The translations under genes were made by a program, and so were the position numbers. Positions 4,920 to 10,000 of a DNA stretch of 10,000 nucleotides are shown in pieces. This DNA comes from Desulfarculus sp. (GTDB lineage: Bacteria; Desulfobacterota; Desulfarculia; Desulfarculales; Desulfarculaceae). The stretch covers positions 1 through 10,000 of the forward strand of contig JAIWNN010000067.1 in the NCBI GenBank assembly GCA_020216805.1. Reading direction: 5' to 3'. The notes under the pieces are model-generated. The model ran no database searches. It had not been told where the DNA came from and saw only the letters and a program-made list of their open reading frames with translations. How positions within the stretch are numbered: the first letter of the stretch is position 1; each line of letters begins with the position of its first letter.

Positions 4920-7241
4920 ATGGCAAGCAACTTGTTGGCGCTACTCGAACGCATATTCACCCGCCTGCTCCACTCCCTGAGCTTCAAGCTCTCGTTCTCG
5001 GTGGGGTTGATCATTTTTCTGGCCGTGGCCGCGGCCTCCTGGCTTCAGCTGGATCAGCAGCGCCGCCAGGCCATGGCCCAGGCCCGCGGTGACGTGGAGG
5101 GCTTCGCCGAGACGGTGCGGCGGGCGACCTTGTGGTCCATGTTGCGCAATGAACGCGACAGCCTGCACCGCATCGTGCAGGACGTGGCCCAGCAGGCCCA
5201 TATCGAACGGGTGCGGGTCTTCAACAAGGAGGGGCGCATCATGTTCTCCTCCCTGGATGGCGAGGTGGGCCAGGAGGTGGACAAACAGGCCGAGGCCTGC
5301 TACGGCTGTCACGCCCAGGCGGCCCCCCTGGAGGCCCTGCCCAGCGGCGAGCGCACCCGGGTCTTCAGCCCCGCCCCGGGCCAGCGCCTGATGGCCACCA
5401 TCCTGCCCATCTACAACGAGCCCGGCTGCTCCGGCCCGCCCTGCCACGCCCATCCTCCCCAACAAAAGGTCCTAGGGGTGCTGGACGTGGCCTACCGCCT
5501 GGACGACCTGGAGCGGCGTCAACAACGTCAGTTTTGGCAGACCCTGGCCTTCGCGGTGGGCCTGTTCCTGGTGGTCTCCACCATCATCGGCCTGGCGGTC
5601 ATCCTCACCGTCAACCGCTCGGTCAAACGCCTGGTGGGCGAGGTGGACAAGGTGGCCATCGGCGAACATGGCGAGGTGGTGCCGGTCAGCGCTCCCGACG
5701 AACTGGGCCAGGTGGCCGAGGCCTTCAACCGCATGGCCCGGGAGGTGGCCCGCCGTTCACGGCTCAAGGACCAGCGCTACGGTCAGTTGGTGCACAATTC
5801 CACCGACGCGGTGCTGGTCATCGACGACCAGGGCACGGTGCGGGTGGCCAACCCCGAGGCCGGCCGCATCGTGGGGGAGCCCGCCGAGCGCCTGGAAGAC
5901 GCCAAATTCGCGGATCTGGTGGTCGCCTCCGATCGTTCCAAGGTGCTGGAGGCCATGTACCGGGCCCTGGGCGTGGAGGAGACCAGCCGCACCCTCAGCT
6001 TCCGGGTGCTGGCCACCGGAGGCGAGGTCAAGGTCCTGGAGGGGCGATTCCGCCGTCTGGAGGACGACAAGGGCCAGCGGGTGGTGCTGGCCAACCTGCG
6101 CGACATCACCGTTCGCCGCGCCCTGGAGGAGGAGCTGGCCCGGCGGCGGGCCTTCGAGCAGGGCCTGATCCACCAGGCCCTCAACGCCATCATCGCCACC
6201 GACGACAAAGGTTTGATCCAGGTCTTCAACGAGAGCGCCGAGACCCTCCTGGAGGCTCCCTCGGCCGCGGTGGTGGGTCTGCGAGGCTATGGCGACTTCT
6301 TCCCCCGCGCCCAGGTGCGCCTGCTGAACCAGAACATCTTCCAAAATCCCCGCCGAGGCGAAGCCATCGTGCGGCCGGGGGTGGTCAAGACCGCCTCGGG
6401 CAAGCGCCTGCCGGTGCTCATCTCGGCCCGGCCGTTGTTCCTGGACGGCCGCTTCAGCGGCGCGATGCTCTTTTTGCAGAACCTGCGCGAGTCCAAGGCC
6501 CTCAAGGGCCAGCTCATCCGCCAGACCCGCCTGGCCGCGGTGGGACAGACCGCCGCCGGCCTGGCCCATTGCATCAAGAACCTCCTGCACGGCATGGGCG
6601 CCGCCGCCTATCTGGTGGATCAGGGCCTGGGCGATGGCGACCTGGAGTTGACCCGCCAGGGCTGGCGCATGGTCAAGCACAACCTGGAACAGGTCAACGG
6701 CCTGTCCCAGGACCTGTTGGCCTATGCCAAGGACCGAAGACCGCAGTATCAGCCCTTCGACCTCAACCGCCTGCTGGAGGAGGTGGCCGGACTGGTGGCG
6801 GGGCGCGCCCAGGAGTTGGGCGTGACGGTGCGGATAGAGGGCGACCCGGCCTGCGCCCGGGTGGTGCTGGACCCCCACGGCATCCGGCGGGTGGTGCTGA
6901 ATCTACTGAGCAACGCCCTGGACGCGCTGGCCGAGGCCGCCAGCCCCCCAGCCAAGCCCGAGGTGGTGCTGCGCTGCGGCCGGGACGGCTTCGGCCTGGT
7001 GACGATCAACGTCAGCGACAACGGCCCCGGCATCACCCCCGAGGTCCGGCGGCATCTTTTCGCCGGCCTTTTCTCCACCAAGGGCAGCCGAGGCACCGGC
7101 CTGGGCCTGCTGGTCAGCCAGAAGATCGTAGAGGAGCACGGCGGGGCCATCGACTGCTTCAGCGTGCCCGGCCAGGGGGCGCGCTTCACGGTGGTGGTGC
7201 CGGACCTGGCCGAGGCCGAGCCCGCCACCTCCGGGGCCTAA
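4920..7241 (+). CDS. Membrane sensor histidine kinase with two heme-c-like motifs, HAMP and two PAS domains
   Basis: This 773-residue kinase probably senses redox state or a ligand outside the membrane. Order: TM1 about 24-43; extracytoplasmic sensor about 44-204; TM2 about 205-231; HAMP about 232-285; PAS1 about 287-400; PAS2 about 417-525; HisKA with H550 in LAHCIKN; ATPase with N box (N661, N665), G1 DNGPGI (700-705) and G2 GTGLGL (725-730). The sensor domain holds C127-YG-C-H131 (CxxCH) and C170-SGPP-C-H176 (C-x4-CH), both heme-c attachment forms, plus HAH at 176-178. The residue after the phospho-His is Cys rather than the usual Glu/Asp. ATG 4920 is chosen over TTG 4872, which would add a Pro-rich stretch; neither has a clear ribosome site. 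No response regulator is adjacent, so it is an orphan kinase here. Its stop overlaps that of the convergent gene. Confidence 0.92.
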   Translation: MASNLLALLERIFTRLLHSLSFKLSFSVGLIIFLAVAAASWLQLDQQRRQAMAQARGDVEGFAETVRRATLWSMLRNERDSLHRIVQDVAQQAHIERVRVFNKEGRIMFSSLDGEVGQEVDKQAEACYGCHAQAAPLEALPSGERTRVFSPAPGQRLMATILPIYNEPGCSGPPCHAHPPQQKVLGVLDVAYRLDDLERRQQRQFWQTLAFAVGLFLVVSTIIGLAVILTVNRSVKRLVGEVDKVAIGEHGEVVPVSAPDELGQVAEAFNRMAREVARRSRLKDQRYGQLVHNSTDAVLVIDDQGTVRVANPEAGRIVGEPAERLEDAKFADLVVASDRSKVLEAMYRALGVEETSRTLSFRVLATGGEVKVLEGRFRRLEDDKGQRVVLANLRDITVRRALEEELARRRAFEQGLIHQALNAIIATDDKGLIQVFNESAETLLEAPSAAVVGLRGYGDFFPRAQVRLLNQNIFQNPRRGEAIVRPGVVKTASGKRLPVLISARPLFLDGRFSGAMLFLQNLRESKALKGQLIRQTRLAAVGQTAAGLAHCIKNLLHGMGAAAYLVDQGLGDGDLELTRQGWRMVKHNLEQVNGLSQDLLAYAKDRRPQYQPFDLNRLLEEVAGLVAGRAQELGVTVRIEGDPACARVVLDPHGIRRVVLNLLSNALDALAEAASPPAKPEVVLRCGRDGFGLVTINVSDNGPGITPEVRRHLFAGLFSTKGSRGTGLGLLVSQKIVEEHGGAIDCFSVPGQGARFTVVVPDLAEAEPATSGA

Positions 7242-7942
7242 TCCCGGCGCAGCGACTGGAGGCGCATCCCCAGGGATTGCCCCGCCACCGGCCGGGCCAA
7301 GAGCGGACCCAGCGTTGCCTGGAGCCGGGCTTGGTGCTGGGGCGGGACCGGCAGGCCGGGCAGGTTCTCGCAGGCCACCAGGCCCCTAGCCTCCCCGCCC
7401 AGGACCAGGGCCAGCACCGGTCCCAGATAGCCAAAGCCTCCCCCGGCGTCGGCCTGCTCCACCAGCTGGAAGAACACCGTGTCCAGGGTCACCCACCAGG
7501 GGTCCTGCTCGGCCTGTCCATCCGGGGGGCAGCGCCGGCGCGAGGCCATGGTCCGACAGGCCAGGGGCCGGGCCTCGTAGGCCTGGCAAAGACCGTCGGC
7601 CAGCAGGGGGCAGGGCCGGGCCGGGGGCGGGTCGGACTCGGCCGGAGGCTCCTCTTGGGCCAGGCACATCCGGGCCAGGGCGTTCATGCTCCAGGCCGGC
7701 CGGTAGACCTCCGGGGAAGCGGCCCCGGCCAGACGCTCCAACAGGTCCTCCCGCCCGACCAGGCGCAAATGCTCCACCAGATGCGCCGCCTCCAGGGTGG
7801 TGAGCTGCACCCGGTCCCGGCAACAAGCGGCGCAGCCCGGCGCGCAGGCCGTCTCCCGCTCCCGCGTCAGCTCGTCATGGGCACGATACAGCTCCCGCAG
7901 CACCAGGTCCGCCATGCTCAACCAATTTGTATCACTGTTCAT
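7238..7942 (-). CDS. YkgJ-family cysteine-cluster protein
   Basis: The 234-residue protein belongs to the YkgJ / CxxCxxCC family, thought to bind zinc or an Fe-S cluster; its biochemical role is unsettled. The N-terminal cluster is C33-x3-C37-x2-C40-C41, and the second half of the signature follows in CPLLADGLCQAYEARPLACR (about 120-140), with a further Cys shortly after. The remaining C-terminal third is Leu/Gly/Ala-rich without a membrane segment. ATG 7942 is preferred to 7981 because the earlier start would cross the promoter region; GAGGAG lies about ten bases upstream of 7942 on the - strand. The gene is convergent with the kinase, with stops overlapping by 4 bp, and divergent from the zinc-ribbon/HD-GYP unit, with which it shares an operator-like dyad. 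Confidence 0.88.
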   Translation of the reverse strand: MNSDTNWLSMADLVLRELYRAHDELTRERETACAPGCAACCRDRVQLTTLEAAHLVEHLRLVGREDLLERLAGAASPEVYRPAWSMNALARMCLAQEEPPAESDPPPARPCPLLADGLCQAYEARPLACRTMASRRRCPPDGQAEQDPWWVTLDTVFFQLVEQADAGGGFGYLGPVLALVLGGEARGLVACENLPGLPVPPQHQARLQATLGPLLARPVAGQSLGMRLQSLRRD

Positions 7943-7982
7943 TTTCCCAATGCTCCTCGCCTGCGCGCGCCCGTGGGCCACG

Positions 7983-8011
7983 TTGACAGTCCATTATCAC
8001 ACGCCTATATT
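7983..8011 (+). promoter_or_regulatory. Near-consensus sigma-70 promoter of the zinc-ribbon/HD-GYP unit
   Basis: TTGACA (7983-7988, 6/6) is 17 bases from TATATT (8006-8011, 5/6), one of the best promoters in the window. Initiation would be near 8018, giving a structured leader of about 115 nt before the ATG at 8133. Confidence 0.85.
7993..8001 (-). promoter_or_regulatory. Extended -10 of the YkgJ-family gene
   Basis: On the - strand TGT-GATAAT runs from 8001 to 7993: GATAAT matches 5/6 and has the upstream TG of an extended -10. It overlaps the spacer of the rightward promoter, so the two are face-to-face overlapping and probably compete. Initiation near 7986 leaves a leader of about 44 nt to 7942. 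Confidence 0.5.
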
Positions 8012-8021
8012 TAGCGTGATA
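7995..8021. promoter_or_regulatory. Operator-like dyad over divergent promoters
   Basis: TATCAC (7995-8000) and GTGATA (8016-8021) form a dyad with N15 centred at 8008; allowing a 2-base bulge the arms extend to 8 bp with GCGTGATA (8014-8021). A further 8-bp palindrome TGATATCA is at 8018-8025. The dyad covers the -10 of the rightward promoter and the extended -10 of the leftward one, the place where a repressor would block both. The cognate regulator is unknown. Confidence 0.5.
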
Positions 8022-8053
8022 TCATCGAGTGGAAGCCACCAACCGCCACCAAG

Positions 8054-8117
8054 GCGACACGGAACGGCCGGTTGGCGGTGATCATAATGGTTTGGTTCGC
8101 TTCTCGTTCCGTGTCGC
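8054..8117 (+). promoter_or_regulatory. Long hairpin in the leader of the zinc-ribbon gene (13-bp perfect inverted repeat)
   Basis: GCGACACGGAACG (8054-8066) and CGTTCCGTGTCGC (8105-8117) are perfect reverse complements separated by 38 bases, plus one inner G-U pair. The right arm ends one base before the AGGAG ribosome site (8118-8122) of the zinc-ribbon gene. No T-tract follows, so it is not an intrinsic terminator. A competing pairing of CCGCCACC (8043-8050) with GGTTGGCGG (8070-8078, one bulge) would enclose the left arm, so the leader could form a pseudoknot or switch. It matches no riboswitch I know. Confidence 0.6.
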
Positions 8118-8132
8118 AGGAGTCTGCCGGCC

Positions 8133-8279
8133 ATGCAAGCCATCAAGCCGCCGCGCCAGAGGGAAGTCACCTGCCCCAAGTGCAAGCGAGTCTTCCTGAC
8201 CAGCCTGCTGGGCGTGGCCTATTGTCCCTATTGTCGGACTCCCACCAAGCTCGAACCAGGATTCAGCCCCACCCGCTGA
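8133..8279 (+). CDS. Small zinc-ribbon protein, 48 aa
   Basis: This short gene encodes 48 residues with two paired cysteine knuckles, CPKC (C14, C17) and CPYC (C31, C34), separated by 13 residues, the layout of a rubredoxin-like zinc ribbon. The first 11 residues are basic (Lys/Arg-rich), the last ten are a Pro-containing tail, and there is no membrane segment or signal. AGGAG at 8118-8122 lies ten bases before the ATG. It follows a near-consensus promoter and a long leader hairpin, and is the first gene upstream of the HD-GYP gene (117-bp gap). The free-standing ribbon could bind nucleic acid or a protein partner; the sequence does not say which. Reality is supported by the promoter, ribosome site and regular metal-ligand spacing, although the length alone would be weak evidence. 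Confidence 0.75.
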   Translation: MQAIKPPRQREVTCPKCKRVFLTSLLGVAYCPYCRTPTKLEPGFSPTR

Positions 8280-8287
8280 GGCGCCCA

Positions 8288-8362
8288 GCCGGCAGGGGAT
8301 GACCGGGCCGCGAGGGCATGGGAGCCGGGCTCCGGCGGCTCGGCCTGCCGGCCGGGCCGCGA
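8288..8362 (+). repeat. Structured GC-rich spacer with nested inverted repeats and an 11-bp direct repeat
   Basis: GCCGGCAGG (8288-8296) pairs perfectly with CCTGCCGGC (8344-8352). Inside are GAGCCG/CGGCTC (8322-8327 / 8336-8341) and the alternative GGAGC/GCTCC (8321-8325 / 8329-8333). CCGGGCCGCGA occurs twice in direct orientation at 8303-8313 and 8352-8362. It lies between the zinc-ribbon stop and the HD-GYP gene without a T-tract, so it may be an attenuating or stabilising intercistronic structure; GC richness makes chance pairing easier. Confidence 0.4.
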
Positions 8363-8396
8363 TCCGCCTTGGCCCCACCACCCAGGATAACCCTTG

Positions 8397-9404
8397 ATGA
8401 ACGCCCAACTGCCCACCACCGAGATCATTGGACCACCCAACCTCTACCCCGGTTTCGCCCACTTCGCCCTGCGGGCCCTGGTGCCCGGCAGCGACGCTCC
8501 CTGTGAAATCCGCTTGGAGAGCCTCCTGCCCAACCATCCAGAGCCGCGCCTGGTGGTGGCCCTGACCAGAGGAGCGGAGATCACGCCCGCCTGGCGTCAG
8601 CGACTCTTGCAGAGCGGCGTCACCCACGTCTTCGCGCCGCTGGAGGAGCTGGATCTGCTGCTGGCCTATCTCTCCCAACAGTCGCAACTGGCCTTGGCCG
8701 GATCGGCCGGCGAGGATCCCATGCTGGGCTGTCATCTGGCCTACGAGCACGCCCTGTGCTGTCTGAAGGCCGCCCTGCTGGACCCACGCAACGGCCGTCG
8801 CCTAGGGTTGGGAGCCGCCACCGTGCGCAAGCTGGTGGACATGATCTGGGACAATCACACCACCCGCCAGGCCATGCTCAAGATGCTCTCCCGCGATCAG
8901 GATCTGGCCAGCCACGGCCTCAACACCTGCCTGCTGGCGGTGGGGTTCGCCCGTTGCCTGGGCTGGTCCCGTTTGGCGGCCGAGCGTCTGGGTCTGGCCA
9001 TGTTCTACCATGACTTGGGCCTGGTGGACCTGGACCACCCCGGCCCTGACGACGCCATTTGGGACGGCATCCGCGAAGGCACGGCCATCGAGGACCACCC
9101 CCGCCTGGCAAGAGACTACCTGCTGGGGATCAAGGACCTGGACCCTGGAGTGCCGGAGCTGGTCTACAGTCATCACGAGAACCTGGACGGCAGCGGCTAT
9201 CCCCGGGGGCTGGCCGGTGAAGCCATCGGCGCCGAGGCCAGGGCGGCCCGAATCGTGGACATCTACGAGACTGGCACCTCCGGGGCGTGCGGGCGGCAAT
9301 ACTCGAACCCCTATGCCCTGCTGCTGGTCATGCGCAACGAGATCGGACTCTGGCTGGACCGGTCACTCCTGGAGCAGTTCGTCCGCTTCCTGGGCCAGAT
9401 CTAG
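8397..9404 (+). CDS. HD-GYP domain protein, divergent (putative cyclic-di-GMP phosphodiesterase)
   Basis: The 335-residue protein has a C-terminal HD-GYP domain (about 165-320), a family that hydrolyses cyclic-di-GMP and related dinucleotides. Metal ligands are kept: H173, H205-D206, H234, H259-H260 and D288. The GYP signature HHENLDGSGYP (259-269) is canonical. Two usual positions differ: the HD motif reads HDLGL instead of HD-x-GK, and the following D-x-x-D-A-x-T-S reads DIYETGTS. Activity is therefore plausible but altered substrate handling is possible. Residues 1-150 form an N-terminal domain I cannot name (it includes GVTHVFAPLEELDLL), with no receiver or membrane segment. ATG 8397 follows AGGA at 8384-8387; an upstream TTG is adjacent and less likely. 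It is probably cotranscribed with the zinc-ribbon gene. Confidence 0.9.
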   Translation: MNAQLPTTEIIGPPNLYPGFAHFALRALVPGSDAPCEIRLESLLPNHPEPRLVVALTRGAEITPAWRQRLLQSGVTHVFAPLEELDLLLAYLSQQSQLALAGSAGEDPMLGCHLAYEHALCCLKAALLDPRNGRRLGLGAATVRKLVDMIWDNHTTRQAMLKMLSRDQDLASHGLNTCLLAVGFARCLGWSRLAAERLGLAMFYHDLGLVDLDHPGPDDAIWDGIREGTAIEDHPRLARDYLLGIKDLDPGVPELVYSHHENLDGSGYPRGLAGEAIGAEARAARIVDIYETGTSGACGRQYSNPYALLLVMRNEIGLWLDRSLLEQFVRFLGQI

Positions 9405-9437
9405 AGCCCCGAGCCCCCTTGCCCCGGTCCGCGCGGC

Positions 9438-9467
9438 TTGACAGCCGTGCGAGCCCGGCCCTATGCT
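9438..9467 (+). promoter_or_regulatory. Promoter of the 96-aa protein gene
   Basis: TTGACA (9438-9443, 6/6) is 18 bases from TATGCT (9462-9467, 4/6). Initiation near 9474 gives a leader of about 90 nt. The -35 is embedded in a small hairpin (9431-9438 with 9443-9450, loop TGAC) that lacks a T-tract, so it is a poor terminator for the HD-GYP gene. Confidence 0.75.
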
Positions 9468-9492
9468 CAAACAAGGCGATGAGTTCGGTTGC

Positions 9493-9535
9493 GGGCGGCC
9501 GATGATTTCGCCCTGACCCGGCTGGACGCGCCGGG
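9493..9535 (+). promoter_or_regulatory. Leader with two hairpins before the 96-aa gene
   Basis: GGGCG/CGCCC (9493-9497 / 9509-9513, loop containing GATGATTT) and CCCGGC/GCCGGG (9517-9522 / 9530-9535) are two adjacent perfect stems in the predicted leader. The loop bases AUGAUU could pair with GGUCAU at 9561-9566, which includes the start codon, so translational control is conceivable. It does not fit a riboswitch class I know. Confidence 0.35.
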
Positions 9536-9564
9536 CGGAACCCTTGACAAGGAGGTGGTTGGTC

Positions 9565-9855
9565 ATGAAGGCGGGAGTTGTCTTCACCGGTACCGGTCCG
9601 ATCCTGATCCTGACCACCTTCTCGTCCTTCGATGACGCCAAGTTCGTCGAAAAACTGGCGCGCAAGGGCATCATCAAGTATATCGCCCACGAACTGGACC
9701 TGGACCTGGTCCGCCAGCGCTACGGCCAGCACTTCGAGGTGATCCTGGGCGACCTGAAGCAGGACGACGACCTCAGGGTCCTGGACTACAACGGTCACAA
9801 CGTCTTCTATAATTTCTCCTTCAAGGAGTGGGGCCCCCCCATCCTCCACGAATAG
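9565..9855 (+). CDS. Small conserved-looking protein, 96 aa, function unknown
   Basis: The 96-residue protein begins MKAGVVFTGTGPILILTTF, with an apparent beta strand rather than a signal peptide, then SSFDDAKFVEKLARKGIIKYIAHELD, then RYGQHFEVILGDLKQDDDLRVLDYNGH and an aromatic end with FYNFSFKEWG. From memory it resembles short proteins annotated only as 'cytosolic protein' in proteobacteria and cyanobacteria; I cannot confirm the family or a function. No cysteine or transmembrane segment is evident. The start is certain: AAGGAGGT (9549-9556) is a perfect ribosome site eight bases before ATG. The gene has its own promoter (9438) and a structured leader, and another promoter follows its stop, so it is probably monocistronic and well expressed. 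Confidence 0.85.
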   Translation: MKAGVVFTGTGPILILTTFSSFDDAKFVEKLARKGIIKYIAHELDLDLVRQRYGQHFEVILGDLKQDDDLRVLDYNGHNVFYNFSFKEWGPPILHE

Positions 9856-9879
9856 TCCGGCTTGGACGCGGGCGGGGCC

Positions 9880-9908
9880 TTGACCGCCCCTCGGGGCGAT
9901 GATATGCT
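9880..9908 (+). promoter_or_regulatory. Promoter upstream of the gene at the right edge
   Basis: TTGACC (9880-9885, 5/6) is 17 bases from TATGCT (9903-9908, 4/6). The spacer contains GCCCC-TC-GGGGC (9886-9897), and the region GGGCGG/CCGCCC just before could also be the terminator stem of the 96-aa gene, although no T-tract is present. Confidence 0.65.
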
Positions 9909-9934
9909 GCTGCCAATTGGAGGTATGGGCTAAC

Positions 9935-10000
9935 ATGACACTCGCGGGCCGTCGATTTATGGGCTTCTACTATTGCCCGGCCGCGTGTGTCCGCCGGCCC
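9935..10000 (+). CDS. Start of a possible gene, cut by the window edge
   Basis: An ATG at 9935 follows GGAGGT (9919-9924) at a spacing of ten bases and lies about 20 bases after the predicted initiation site of the 9880 promoter. The frame stays open for 22 codons to the window edge (beginning MTLAGRRFMGFYYC). An ATG at 9925 is excluded because it meets TAA after one codon. Too little is visible to name a product. Confidence 0.4.
   Translation, partial: MTLAGRRFMGFYYCPAACVRRP

Noticed and set aside
5757..6878. 373-codon - strand frame inside the kinase
   Set aside because: It is antisense to PAS and HisKA coding sequence, without ribosome site or recognisable domain.
5534..8014. 826-codon + strand frame overlapping the kinase and the YkgJ-family gene
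   Set aside because: Its composition (Gly, Arg, Pro, Ala) is typical of an out-of-frame reading of high-GC DNA; the kinase and YkgJ frames contain recognisable motifs.
8018..8132. Cyclic-di-GMP riboswitch (GEMM type) before the zinc-ribbon/HD-GYP unit
   Set aside because: The position is attractive, but the conserved GEMM core sequences and tetraloop-receptor layout are not found; the only solid element is the 13-bp inverted repeat.
9431..9450. Terminator of the HD-GYP gene
   Set aside because: An 8-bp stem with a G-U pair is present but no T-tract follows, and it overlaps a consensus -35, so it is better read as part of the promoter.
9491..9560. Fluoride-riboswitch-like GGC-GATG-TTCGCC in the leader of the 96-aa gene
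   Set aside because: The 5' part resembles the motif, but the conserved 3' part (AUGA followed by CCUAC type sequence) and its pseudoknot pairing are missing, and the downstream gene is not a fluoride transporter.

Overview
The window is GC-rich bacterial DNA, dense with genes and with strong G/C bias at third codon positions. The gene content points to an anaerobic, probably sulfate-reducing or related member of Desulfobacterota: an Rnf-type B subunit fused to a GltD-like flavoprotein, an Rnf-linked ApbE, and a membrane histidine kinase with heme-c motifs. A Desulfarculales-like origin is a guess from GC content and gene style, not shown by the sequence.

Left part (1-3106): the 3' end of an Rnf operon. 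A truncated rnfB, fused to an NAD(P)H-dependent glutamate-synthase-small-subunit-like domain, is followed 13 nt later by a Tat-signal ApbE (FMN transferase). A strong intrinsic terminator closes the operon. Next comes a stand-alone gene of unknown function (3208-3690) with an optimal ribosome site and its own terminator, which may also serve the convergent neighbour.

Middle part (3777-7241): a leftward pair, an RseC-like membrane protein overlapping a universal stress protein by 14 bp. It diverges from a large rightward sensor kinase with two heme-c-like motifs, HAMP, two PAS domains and a kinase core. The 215-bp divergent region holds three TTGTGC-type half-sites (two arranged with CRP/FNR-type spacing), a good extended -10 for the kinase, and a candidate leaderless start for the RseC-like gene. 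The kinase meets a leftward YkgJ-type cysteine-cluster gene tail to tail, with stop codons overlapping by 4 bp.

Right part (7238-10000): the cysteine-cluster gene diverges from a 48-residue zinc-ribbon gene followed by a divergent-sequence HD-GYP protein. The short divergent region carries a near-consensus promoter (TTGACA-N17-TATATT), an opposing extended -10, an operator-like dyad covering both, and then a 13-bp perfect inverted repeat in the leader directly before the zinc-ribbon ribosome site. A 96-residue conserved-looking protein follows, with its own consensus-type promoter, a structured leader and a perfect AAGGAGGT site. The window ends in another promoter and the first codons of a possible further gene.

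The genes share a redox and membrane-electron-transfer theme (Rnf, ApbE, RseC-like, heme kinase, Cys-cluster protein), but regulation of one by another is inference. No transposon, CRISPR array, tRNA or rRNA was seen.
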